Positions 12,164 through 21,664 of a DNA stretch of 64,000 bases are shown here, in pieces (position 1 is the stretch's first letter; every line of letters begins with the position of its first letter). The stretch comes from Apoderus coryli (taxonomy: Eukaryota > Arthropoda > Insecta > Coleoptera > Attelabidae): positions 11,759,135-11,823,134 of the forward strand of contig OU452202.1 of the NCBI GenBank assembly GCA_911728435.2, written 5' to 3'. The notes under the pieces were generated by a model, which had not been told where the DNA came from, ran no database searches, and worked only from the letters and a program-made list of their open reading frames with translations. Position numbers and translations under genes: made by a program.

Positions 12164-13311
12164 CACTGTGTCCAAGATAAGAATGTGATAGCATTGGAAT
12201 CTTGGAAACGGTAGGGTTACAATGTCCGTTAAATTAGAGAAAAGTTGTACAATTTAAACACCTTTTAAATGGTAGTTTCAAAAGTAAACTAACTTTAGCC
12301 GTTTTCGAGAATTTTTGAAATTACGATTTTTTGCGATTATTTATTTCTGACCTTATTTTTACAGATATAAAAAAATGAAAAGCACTTCCTTATTGTTACT
12401 TTTTCAGGGGAAAAAGATAGGGTTTAGAAATTGTCCCTACGACGTTTCGTTTTTGAAAAACCACCATCAACTTCGTGTTTTTAAATACGGCCCAGGATTT
12501 TTTATTGTTAAATTTAAAGCCATTTTCAATTCAAAAATAGGTGGTATATCATACGTAACGGTGTAAACAAATTTTCAGTATTTTTAGCTGTTATTTAAAC
12601 TTCTTCAAAAAAAGTGGTCATAGTATGGCTATTATTTTGCGCGTAAAACATGCATCTGAGAAAAGTGTTTTTTAATAACCAAAAAGCACAAAAATTTCAT
12701 CTACATTTAAAAAAGCACGTACAGAATAAAATGTTGTACTGAGACAGCAAATGAATTGGCAAATAATAATAAAAAATTATGAGTAACGACGAAAGAATCT
12801 TTATGCTAAACCTACTACTCTGCATTCAGTTAGGTAAATGCCAAACTATGGCGATTTTTCTTGAAGAAGTTTAAATAACAGCTAAAAATACTGAAAAGTT
12901 GTTTACACCATTACGTGTGATATACCACCTATTTTTTAATTGAAGATAGCTTTAAATTTAACATTAAAAAATCCAGGGCCGTATTTAAAAAAACGAGGTT
13001 AAGGTTGTTCAAAGACGAAACGCCCTAGTGGAAATTTGTAAACTCTATCTTATTGTCCTCAAAAAGTAATAATGAGAAGGTGCTTTTCATTTTTTTATAT
13101 CTGTAAAAATAATGTCAGAAATAAATAAAAACTAAAATCACAAAAAATCGTTTTTTCAAAAATTCTCGAAAACGGCTAAAGTTAGTTTACCTTTGAAAAT
13201 ACCATTCAAATGGTGTTTAAATTGTACAACTTTTCTCTAATTTAACCTACATTGTAACTACTACCGTTTCCAAGATTCCAATGCTATCCCATTCTTATAT
13301 TGGACATAGTG
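12164..13311. mobile_element. 1,148-bp foldback transposon, CACTGTGTCC ends, TA target
   Basis: CACTGTGTCCAAGATAAG at the left, preceded by TA (12162-12163), is mirrored by CTTATATTGGACATAGTG at the right, followed by TA (13312-13313). The arms pair for about 460 bp each, at roughly 85 percent identity, around a ~230-bp unique centre (12625-12855). No transposase frame is present, so it is non-autonomous. TA flanks and long arms suggest a Tc1/mariner-superfamily derivative, though the terminus differs from the CAGGGTG class. Other copies: 11037-11401, 29060-29249 and 53540-53775. Confidence 0.85.
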
Positions 13312-13470
13312 TATATTTATCTTGCAATGCTTACAGGCAGGTCGATGTTTGTAGATGGGCAGGACTATGTTACTCTGACGACCTTATAATAAGAGCGAAA
13401 CGGATTCGTCCGGATCTATCGACTTATGCCTCAGTATGATTGCACTGGATTAGAATCGGTCTCTTCTAAA
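13312..13470 (+). repeat. Repeat family R1, copy 2, fused to the foldback end
   Basis: Begins directly at the foldback terminus with TATATTTATCTTGC and continues through GATGGGCAGGACTATG, ACTCTGACGACC and AAGAGCGAAACGG. The inverted copy at 28925-29058 has the identical junction with its foldback copy. The two repeats were therefore joined once and then copied together. Confidence 0.75.
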
Positions 13471-14110
13471 TATAAAATTTTGATGATCCTCAATAATTAC
13501 CCCAGCCCATTCTTATCTTGGACACAGTGTAGGTATATTATATTGTAGTTTGTGATTATATTCTTATTTTAAAGAATGCCTGGTTCGATAGCGAGGTCAG
13601 ATTCATTGACGTTCTTAATTTCTATACAAATATATTTTTTACTAACAGTAAAAAAAATAATAGCATATTAATTTTAAGCTTCTTAATTGTATTATTAAAT
13701 AAACAAATAAATTAAATCTTAAATATTTAAAAAAATCTATTGGTGCGGACCGAAATTTGTAAATGCATTGGTGTGGGCAACATAAGTCTGTCAAATCGAG
13801 TTTGATTCACGGTTTTGCGCTTACTCACGCATCTCGTCTATTAAATCTATGACACAGTATTAGCGCATGATCCTCTAATTTGTATTTTTGGTTGCCTAGT
13901 ACTTCTCATTTACTATTATTACATTAAAACCAAATTTTGACTGATCCTGCGCAGAGAAGGACGACGCGACACGACGGTTATAATAAACCGTTAAAAAAAA
14001 CAATATTGTCGCTCGAATATACGTTAACAATTATTGTAATTCGATATAATTCACAAGTTTCAATTCAAGTTTCTAATTTAATTACGGCCGATTTGTGATG
14101 GTGACGAACG
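13471..14110. other. Intergenic, no gene seen
   Basis: A lone foldback-type end (CCATTCTTATCTTGGACACAGTG) lies at 13509-13531, followed by TA. Beyond it I see no repeat or gene. Confidence 0.45.
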
Positions 14111-14155
14111 GTTGTACACACAGATCTAGAAACTTTCTAGATCTGTGGTTGTACA
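14111..14155. repeat. Micro-palindrome with 8-bp flanking duplication (copy 2, 29 bp)
   Basis: A perfect 29-bp palindrome (14119-14147; 14-bp arms CACAGATCTAGAAA around a single C) is abutted by GTTGTACA at 14111-14118 and 14148-14155. The architecture is the same as at 6811, 31072 and 51894, but the palindrome sequence differs and the duplication is one base longer. Because GGTTGTACACA is shared on both sides, the exact boundary could shift by up to three bases. Confidence 0.7.
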
Positions 14156-14767
14156 CAATAATAATTGTATTGCTATAACTCAAGTACTTAACACTGTAAG
14201 TCAATTTTTGGTGCCTTCTATTTGTGTTTAAGTAATTCTATATTCAAGTAAAAATAGCAATACAGTCCACAATTCACGATCACGGCATCACACAGTTTAA
14301 TATATTGCAAAACTGCGGTCGGGGTGATCCGCCCTCCCTTGTTTAAATATTTAAAGCTGTTTCCAATCGGAACTTGCTACTAAATTGTGCACAATATTTA
14401 CGGGTTTACATTATTTATTTTGTGTATGCCCTACAGAATGTACTGTTTCTAATATTCCCTATTTTCTCGCACTGTTAAAGTAGCTCATAATTTAATTCAT
14501 GACAAGCACTTCTTCCTTCCAAAAGTTTCTTGTGTCTTTATCGAATAAATATATGGTTTTCGGAAATTATGCCTCAGAGAATTTACATGTGATTCGGTAT
14601 TTGCATAAATACGGTTAAAAGTATAGGGCATAAAGTTTTATGTTTATACTGATATTTGGCGAACCCATAGAGGTGAAAACTTTTTACTTAACATCGGAAA
14701 TATTTTTATTTTGCAGTCAACTTTTGCTTCTGAAGTTATTATTTTTGTTTGACTTTTTTATCTCTTG
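14156..14767. other. Intergenic, no gene seen
   Basis: No recognised motif. The longest plus frame here runs on into the neighbouring repeat. Confidence 0.4.
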
Positions 14768-15262
14768 TATTACTTTCCCGCATAGGGAAAGTATTGTGAA
14801 CGCCATAAAAAATGATATAAAGACGGATATAACCATAGCGCCCAAACGCTTTAACCAATTGAGCTAAATTTTGGTATGAGTTTGGGGGTGTCCTAGCATC
14901 GACCCATTAGTTTTTGGTTGAAATCGCTTGAGCCTTGTGATAGGGGTGGATACAACCGCCAAATTTTCAAATAGCAGTAGGTGTCGAGTGATAGGTACAT
15001 CATTTTAAAGCATTTCTTATTTGCATTACAGCGATATGTCACTTTTGATATTTGCCCCCATAATTCTCGAGAAGATTGCGTTTACAATTTCACCAGTTAC
15101 GTAGTTGGAACGTATCTTATTACAATCATTGAAATACAATATTCTCTAAGAGGGTACTGTGGCGTCATTAATAGAGCGTTCGCTTCGTATGTGGAAGGTT
15201 ATGGGGTCGAATCCCAGCTCTGGCAATACTTTTTTTCTAATTGTCGCGTCCACATTCAGTTA
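14768..15262 (+). repeat. tRNA-carrying interspersed repeat (family S), copy A, head and tRNA module
   Basis: Starts at CTTTCCCGCATAGGGAAAGT and runs through CAATTGAGCTAAATTTTGG, GATAGGGGTGGA and CTCGAGAAGATTGCG to a tRNA-like module at about 15160-15232. Copies: 19848-20065 (minus), 25088-25530 (minus), 48425-48945 (plus) and 53777-54965 (minus). The 3' tail of this copy is displaced to 15816-15975 by about 550 bp of unrelated sequence. Confidence 0.8.
15160..15232 (+). ncRNA. tRNA-derived SINE-like module (not a functional tRNA)
   Basis: GGCGTCATTAATAGAGCG resembles the 5' arm and A box, and GGTCGAATCCCAGC the T arm and B box, of a tRNA. The anticodon stem-loop sits around CGCTTCGTATGTG. 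Between copies the presumptive anticodon differs (CGT here, CGG at 48885, CGC at 53968), there is no clean acceptor-stem pairing, and flanking sequence is conserved with it. It is therefore a tRNA-derived repeat module rather than a gene. Pol III promoter activity is an inference from the A and B box resemblance. Confidence 0.65.
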
Positions 15263-15815
15263 TTTTATTTTCCGTTTGTTATTTTCTTTTTAGTGTTTTT
15301 TTAATTATAAATAAGTAATAATTGTTCATGATTCTATATTTCAAGGAGAAACCAAGTTCAATGTATTTTCATAGTATGAATATTGTCCGTTAATACATTT
15401 GTGCGTGTATGTTGGCCTTTAGGGACGAGCTAAACTCCTACTATATTGGCTTGTGTCGCGCCGTGTGTTTAGATGGTTTCTAACAATATAACAAGCAAGG
15501 TTACTTTTTCTTTTTCACCGCTTAATACCTTCGTTTGTTAATTAATTGCATAATTTTAATGACCGCATAAATTAAGTTGTTGAACAGACAAAAGTGTGTT
15601 AGTTATTGAACTAACTCCTTGGGAGGAGCGAGCTTCAAGATTTGGAAGGTTTAAGAAAATTAGAGGCCGGCCGGCCAGATGACCAACGGCCATTTATAAT
15701 CTCCAATGTGTCATTTTTGGTCCTAAAGCCTCATCTTTTAAAATCATTTTATATTTTTGTGATTGTCCAATATCTGTCCTGTGTTGTAGTCCATTTTTCT
15801 CTTCATAACACTAAT
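15263..15815. other. Sequence splitting family S copy A
   Basis: About 550 bp with no match to other S copies. It contains GGCCGGCCGGCC at 15666 and no recognised terminal repeats, so it may be an insertion or a longer variant of the repeat. Confidence 0.35.
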
Positions 15816-15975
15816 TGTTGAATAAAGTAGTTACTTTGTTACGTTAGTTTATTGCAAATAATGATAATTATTATTAAAATTCTGTGTCGTTACGCAGGTC
15901 ATATATTTTTGAGTAGATTATAACTTGTCGGGAAAGTTTTGGGGTGGTGACACAACCGATTTTTGTTTTCATTAT
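15816..15975 (+). repeat. Family S tail (copy A)
   Basis: GAATAAAGTAGTTACTTTG, GTTAGTTTATTGCAAATAAT, TAACTTGTCGGGAAAGTTTTGGGG and CACAACCGATTTTT are found in inverted orientation at 19848-19980 and 53777-53950. The CGGGAAAGT here is inverted relative to ACTTTCCCG at the head of the unit, so the whole unit has short inverted-repeat-like ends. Confidence 0.7.
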
Positions 15976-16517
15976 GTTGCTTCGTATACGAGAAAACATT
16001 TTTTAACATACCAAAAATATTTGCGATTAATTGAACTAAAAATCAGTAACGTTGATGTTATTTGACTACGCCAATCATTTTAAATCTGTCAAATTTGTTG
16101 ATGTACCTTAACATGAATCACTATACAAATGCCGAGATGACCTACATGCACTTCATTTATGGACTCGCTGATAACAATGCATTATAAGCTGGGCGGTTTT
16201 ACATATGAATTTTAAAATTAATAATAATCATCATTATTGATTGAAATACATATGATACAATTTTATAAGCAAATAAAAATAAACAATATTATACGAAGTA
16301 ATATTACAAAAAAATTGTATGTCTTCAATGAAGTCTAGGAATTATAATGCTATTTTTACATAACCCAAAAGAAAACAAATTCATATTTCTTAAAGCCTAG
16401 TTATCTGTTACTAATTTTAAATTACCCAAACATGGAAGAAAAGAAAAACAAAAATAACAATAAAATGCTAAGCACAATAATAATAATTTCAATAGTGAAT
16501 CAACATCAATTGCTATA
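15976..16517. other. Intergenic flank of the DD41D transposon
   Basis: AT-rich with no gene or repeat recognised. The apparent minus frame at 16397-16618 runs into the transposon TIR and is not a gene. Confidence 0.4.
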
Positions 16518-18604
16518 CAGGGTGGTCCAACGAAAAGTTTGCACCTAGCTTTTCTCTTTTTTTTGTAGTCGAATGCGAAAATGCTCGGACACGTCGATTT
16601 TGCTTTTGAGGGGGACACATTTTAAACATATTTTTCGATCTGCGCCTTTAACCCCCTAGCGGGGGTGAGTAACAACCCTAAAATTTTAAATGGAAAGAGG
16701 GGTCTAATGACATATCATTTGAAAGGACACAAAATTGTCTTTCTAATGATACCCTATTTGTCGAATTTTACTAAAACAGTTAATACGAAAACGACTTTAA
16801 AGACATTAAGCCGATAATTTTGGTATTAATGAGAAATACAAATAAGTTTTAATTATTGCGAGTGAAAACACCTGCAATCGTTAGTACATTCCAATGTTTG
16901 TTAGTTTTAACATTGCTTTGTAAAAAAAGTAAACAAGCTGTTAAATTGATTTATTAAAACGTTACATTAACAAATGTTGAAAATGTGACCCATTTGATTC
17001 CATACAATAATACAGATTTTGTTCAAATCTATTTCTAACATTTTGTAGCATATCAGGTGTTATGTTTCTGCACTCTTCTGTAATGCGTTGGCGAAGATCT
17101 TCTATGGACTCGGGCTTCGTGGCAAAACATTTATTTTTTAAGTGCCCCCAAAGAAAAAAGTCTAAAGGCGATAAATCCGGTGACCTGGCAGGCCATTCAA
17201 TTGGGCCCCTCCTTCCAATCCACCGTCCAGGGAACCGGTCATCTAAGAACTGTCTTACAGGAGCCACATAGTGCGGAGGTGCTCCATCTTGCTGGAAATA
17301 AAGCCGATCAGCAGTATGATTTTGGTCATCTTCTATTATTTGTGTTATTAAAGGATCAATTGTGTCTTCAAGCATGTTTAGGTACACTTCACCAGTTAAA
17401 TTTCCAGGAATAAAAAGTGGTCCTATAATATGATTTCCTAATATGCCACACCAGACGTTTATTTTTTGAGGATACTGGGTATGAACCTCACGGAATAAAT
17501 GTGGGTTACTGTCATCCCAGTAACGGCAATTGTGCCTATTTACAGCTCCATTCAAATAAAATGTGCATTCGTCGGAAAAACAAATGTTAAATAATAATTG
17601 CGGATCTTCAATTAAACGCTGGCTCATTGCTTCACAAAATTGCAGCCTTCTATCAGGATCATCCTCATTTAGTTCCTGTACTAATTTGATTTTGTACGGA
17701 TGAAATTTGTACGCTTTTAAAATTCGTATTATGGACGAACGGGAGACACCTGAGGCTTCAGCTAGTTGACGGGTACTTTGACTATGATCCATTTCAACAT
17801 GCCCTAAAACAGCGACTTCCACAGCTTCATTTCTGATCGGTTTCTGCGGCTGGTGTTTTACATTACAGACAGATCCGGTATCTACAAACTTTTTAACTAA
17901 CTTGCCAACGTACACATCATTCACATTTTTATCGGGATGTCTCTCATTAAATAAGCGAGCCGTAAGTCTAGCACTACTATTATTTTGAAAATAAAGTTTA
18001 ACAATTTCAACTCGTTCTAGAATGGAATAAATCATTTTGTACGGTAAAAGTAAAATAACTTGAGAAGCAACCAAACTGAATCAATGAAAAGACTAAAATA
18101 AACGGTGTAAATTCTTTTCCTACACGTATCTGCAGTTTTTATTTCAACAAAAAACGCAAACGATTAGTGAGGAATTTAGTTCTGATAAATAAGATAGTGT
18201 TTTTGAAATCCCGTTTTTCTTCAAAGTAAATAATTTAGAAATGATTGTAGTTGTTTTCAGTCGTAATAATTAAAACTTATTTGTATTTCTCATTAATACC
18301 AAAATTATCGGCTTAATGTCTTTAAAGTCGTTTTCGTATTAACTGTTTTAGTAAAATTCGACAAATAGGGTATCATTAGAAAGACAATTTTGTGTCCTTT
18401 CAAATGATATGTCATTAGACCCCTCTTTCCATTTAAAATTTTAGGGTTGTTACTCACCCCCGCTAGGGGGTTAAAGGCGCAGATCGAAAAATATGTTTAA
18501 AATGTGTCCCCCTCAAAAGCAAAATCGACGTGTCCGAGCATTTTCGCATTCGACTACAAAAAAAAGAGAAAAGCTAGGTGCAAACTTTTCGTTGGACCAC
18601 CCTG
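16518..18604 (-). mobile_element. Apparently intact DD41D mariner-like transposon with perfect 340-bp TIRs
   Basis: CAGGGTGGTCCAACG at 16518 and its exact inverse ending at 18604 are bounded by TA (16516-16517, 18605-18606), the target-site duplication expected of the Tc1/mariner superfamily. By eye the inverted repeats are identical for 340 bp (16518-16857 against 18265-18604), including an 8-T run, and then diverge. A single uninterrupted transposase frame fills the centre. Element length is 2,087 bp. Perfect arms plus an intact gene imply recent insertion and possible present activity, the only such element in the window. Confidence 0.95.
16962..18074 (-). CDS. Mariner-like (DD41D) transposase, full-length
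   Basis: A 370-codon uninterrupted frame encoding the transposase that would cut and paste its own element in the nucleus. Order of parts: first helix-turn-helix region at about residues 17-70, second at about 80-130 (STRQLAEASGVSRSSIIRIL), then the RNase H-like catalytic fold. Catalytic acidic residues are D168 (FSDECTFYLNG), D263 (QQDGAPPHY) and D305 (RSPDLSPLDFFLWG); 41 residues separate the last two, the DD41D spacing. The C-terminus ends NGSHFQHLLM. Length is in the usual 340-370 range for this superfamily. Translation may start at M14 (MIYSILERVEIVKLYF) rather than M1, since the family usually begins near the first helix. No frameshift or stop is seen, unlike all other transposases here. 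Confidence 0.95.
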   Translation of the reverse strand: MVASQVILLLPYKMIYSILERVEIVKLYFQNNSSARLTARLFNERHPDKNVNDVYVGKLVKKFVDTGSVCNVKHQPQKPIRNEAVEVAVLGHVEMDHSQSTRQLAEASGVSRSSIIRILKAYKFHPYKIKLVQELNEDDPDRRLQFCEAMSQRLIEDPQLLFNICFSDECTFYLNGAVNRHNCRYWDDSNPHLFREVHTQYPQKINVWCGILGNHIIGPLFIPGNLTGEVYLNMLEDTIDPLITQIIEDDQNHTADRLYFQQDGAPPHYVAPVRQFLDDRFPGRWIGRRGPIEWPARSPDLSPLDFFLWGHLKNKCFATKPESIEDLRQRITEECRNITPDMLQNVRNRFEQNLYYCMESNGSHFQHLLM

Positions 18605-19847
18605 TATGATGCTTTTGGAACTGCAAGAAAAAAAATTTTCACGCTAAACCTGAACTTAGTGAACCTAAGTAGTTTCAGCGTTATTATACAATTTCACACT
18701 ACTGTAAGTAAAGGATCTCGGATATATAGCAGTGGTGCACTTTCACTTCACAAAATAGCCAGTGTTAATATTTTAATTGGCAGTCATTAAGTGAATTTTA
18801 AAATGCTTAAATTTCTAATTGAAATGATTTATAAAAAGAAATAAAACTTTAATAAAAACTTTCGCTTATAGATATATCTATATATTATTATTTATTTATA
18901 ATTTATTTTGAATAGATACATTTTTCACGGGGTGACTTTGACATATTCCTCCGTATTATCTTACAATAATTAAATAAATTTACATATTGTAATTTGGCTG
19001 TTCTCGAAGATTATGAATAACCACTGACGATGAAGCCTGAGACTTCGAAACATGTTTGGTGTTGTAAGTGACCTATAGAGCGATTATTAAAACTTATTTC
19101 GTGTCTATGCAATAAAACTAAGCAGTAAAAAAGAGAACGTGATATATTCGTTATCTACCAATTATTGGAAAGTCATCAAAATGTGTGTGCACTCTCAAGT
19201 TATTTATGTAAAAATAAATAACTGAGAAATCAATTCACTACAGTTGTTGAAACTAACTGCACTAGAAACTACTTTAACTAGAGCACAAAAATTAATTGAA
19301 AAAACAATTCCCGTACACTCTGAAAGTCTAAAGAGCATAGTTTTAATTGGTTTTGTTACACAGCGTTTGAAATGAATCAAAGCGAAATCCGGCGCACGAT
19401 TTTTGCAATAATCCTATCGTAATTTAGCGAAATTATCGCAAGTTTTCCATTAAATCTCATCCTTTTTCCGGCCTTTTAACCTGCGTTTTCCCATTTAAAA
19501 AGGATAACTACAACAAACACGAAATATACTCATCGCGTGTTACACATGATTTATGACGTCATTTTCTAAAAACCATTCAGATTTATATATACGTATACAG
19601 ACATTGTCTATGTCTATGCTCTTTGTGGTGATGCTACTACCAACCACCTACATAACAGTCGATACAATCAGTTATTGCATGTTGTAATTTTTTCTCTTAT
19701 TTTGATAATCTTGTTATCGAAGATCGAATAAGGAAATTAAACTTTTGCATTAAAATACATGAAAGCTATTTTAAGCTTACTAACAGAAAAGCTCTTTATA
19801 GGTATGTTAATTTGCAGCAAATAATGTCTTTCTGCTATGAAAAAAAT
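18605..19847. other. Intergenic, with one hammerhead-like core
   Basis: No gene seen. Contains the short structured motif listed at 19024-19051. The AT-rich remainder has no terminal repeats that I can pair. Confidence 0.4.
19024..19051 (+). other. Hammerhead-ribozyme-like core motif (CTGACGA - stem - GAAAC)
   Basis: CTGACGA at 19024-19030 is followed by a possible hairpin (GAAG 19032-19035, CTTC 19043-19046) and then GAAAC at 19047-19051. This order is that of the conserved hammerhead core. I could not pair a convincing stem I or place the cleavage site, so activity is not claimed. The same layout occurs twice in the foldback at 39559-39899. Confidence 0.3.
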
Positions 19848-20068
19848 CGGTTGTGTCACCCCAAAACTTTCCCGACAAGTTATAATATAATCAAAAGTAT
19901 ATTAATGAATTATTATTATTGTATAATTTTCATTATTAGCAATAAACTAACGTAACAAACTAACTACTTTATTCCAGAATTAGAAAAAAAATATTGCCGG
20001 AGCTGGGATTCGAACCCAGGAGCTTCCGCATGAGAAGTGTACGCTCGATCAATTACGTCAAAAACCTT
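19848..20068 (-). repeat. Family S copy B (tail plus tRNA module)
   Basis: On the minus strand the tRNA-like module (GGATTCGAACCCAGG as seen on the plus strand, about 19995-20060) is followed by the family tail ending in the inverse of AACTTTCCCGACAAGTTATAA. The head half is missing and repeat R1 begins at about 20070. It is inverted relative to copy A, so 15816-15975 and 19848-19980 form a long-range inverted pair around the DD41D transposon. Confidence 0.75.
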
Positions 20069-20069
20069 C

Positions 20070-20440
20070 GTGGCATAGCGGACAAAAATTACTGGTTTTA
20101 CCTACACAAGGGATTTTGTTTAATTTAGCAGGGCCTGAGTCTAATTCAGTGGAACCGGACCGAGGCATGCGTCGACCGATACTGACGAGTTCATTTCGTT
20201 CTTATTATGAGCTCGTCAGAGTACCATAGTCGTTGCCCATCAACAATATCGCCGTGCATTTAAGCACAGCGAGATATACAACAGTAGATATATGTAAACA
20301 CGTCCCATCTACATACACATAGTAATACATATCCCACCATAAAGAGGCCGAACAAATCCAATATATAGGTAACACCTGCCGTAAAAATAGAAATGAAAAT
20401 AGTGTCCGCTATGCCACGAAATTATTTTTCATTTTCTATA
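20070..20440 (-). repeat. Repeat family R1, copy 3
   Basis: An inverted copy of 8440-8720, sharing CTACACAAGGGATTTTG, CCGAGGCATGCGTCGACCG, GAGCTCGTCAGAGTACC and TAGTAATACATAT blocks. The CGCTATGCCACGAAATTA block occurs at both ends of this copy, in opposite orientations (about 20070-20085 and 20408-20426). The copies of this family may therefore carry an inverted terminal repeat containing TTCGTGGCATAGCGGAC. Confidence 0.65.
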
Positions 20441-21034
20441 TTTACGGACACAAATTAATTTTATAGTTAAAGAAATTAATGTGTTTATATTACTTTATAG
20501 GATCAATTAAACTGAGGTCCATTTTGAACGATTGGAATTAGACATTTTTAGTTCTTTAGGTATAAAAATCGAAGAAAAACACGAATAATAGTTATAGTAA
20601 ACGAATCATCGAATAATCCATGGAAATATTTTTCACTACAGCTTATACTACATATAATCGAACTTTTCCAGTGTTTCGAGTGTTGAAACGCAAAATTCTA
20701 CCTTTCTTATTCAGGTCAATTTTATTATTCAACCAGTTTGCATGATATCTGGCCATAAAAAGAAGTCCGAACGACTAAAACTTCTTCCTTTCTTTATGTC
20801 TCAAAGCTCCCTTTCATCGTCGATTTGTTCCTGTTTTATAATATGATGTTTTTGTAATTTATTTTGAATATTATTTAGATATATGCCATGGGATTGGGAA
20901 ATCATATATTTTGATATTACATCGGGTTTCGTGTTTAATTCATATAGCCTTTATGTGCTTTGTTTGTATAAAATAAGGTCTTGCCTTCTTAATAATAATA
21001 ATTTAATTCTAACTTTTAAAAATCACACCTTCTA
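20441..21034. other. Intergenic, no gene seen
   Basis: AT-rich. The ends of the dead transposon that starts at 21035 were looked for here, but no CAGGGTG-type terminus is visible. Confidence 0.4.
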
Positions 21035-21664
21035 AATGACTTCCACCAACTTAACACATTTTTCAATATTAGATATGAAGTGGTTCATTACACGGCGTAG
21101 CAAACCTTCGTCTATTCCTTCAACTTCTTCACGAATTTTGACTTTCAGTTCCTCGATTGTACCTGGACGACTCACAGACACTTTGGCTTGTAAATATCCT
21201 CACAGGAAAAAATCGGGTGCCGTTAAGTCGGGCGACCTCGAAGGCCAAGGCAAATCTTTAAAACGAGAAATGAGTCGGCCATTAAACATTTCTCGCAGGA
21301 CCCTCATTGAGTTTCTGGCGGTATGAGCTGTTGCCCCATCTTGTTGGAATAGTAAGGCATTGTTTAGTAATCCTCGTCTATTTAATTCTGGAATGAGAAA
21401 TGTCTCTAGCCTATTAACGTAGGGCTCAGATGTTACTGTTACAGCGCGGCTATTTTCATCCTCAAAAAAATAAGGGCCAATAATACCAAAAGATCCTACT
21501 CCACACCACACAACAACTTTTGGATTATGAAGGATCATTTGACCAAATTTGCTTCGTCGGTCACTAAGAGACTGTGAATTGCTCCTTGATGTTAATTCAA
21601 AAATTCTTGACAAAATGCTGACCTTGCTTCTTTATCTTGATTGCTAAGGTGCTGTGGCATTTGG
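21035..21664 (-). pseudogene. DD41D-type transposase relic, C-terminal half (split by a LINE)
   Basis: Minus-strand frames carry SNQDKEARSAFCQEF, a degenerate first catalytic motif (TDEANL), VVVWCGVGSFGIIGP, the second (FQQDGATAH) and the third region (RSPDLTAPDFFL). The Asp-to-Asp distance between the last two catalytic positions is 41. The conserved Trp after DFFL is a TGA stop, after which the frame continues GYLQAKVSV, IEELKVKIREEVE and IEKCVKLVEV. A frameshift lies near 21615. The gene continues on the other side of a LINE at 22968. The element is dead and no terminal repeats were found. Confidence 0.85.

Noticed and set aside
15160..15232. Genuine tRNA gene (also at 19995-20060 minus and 53968-54045 minus)
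   Set aside because: The B box is good, but the acceptor stem does not pair, the anticodon differs among copies, and the flanks are repeated with it, so it is a tRNA-derived repeat module.
14640..15304. Plus frames of 75 and 107 codons
   Set aside because: They run through family S repeat copy A and its tRNA-like module; no protein motif.
17062..17413. Plus-strand frames of 69 and 77 codons
   Set aside because: Antisense shadows of the intact transposase gene.
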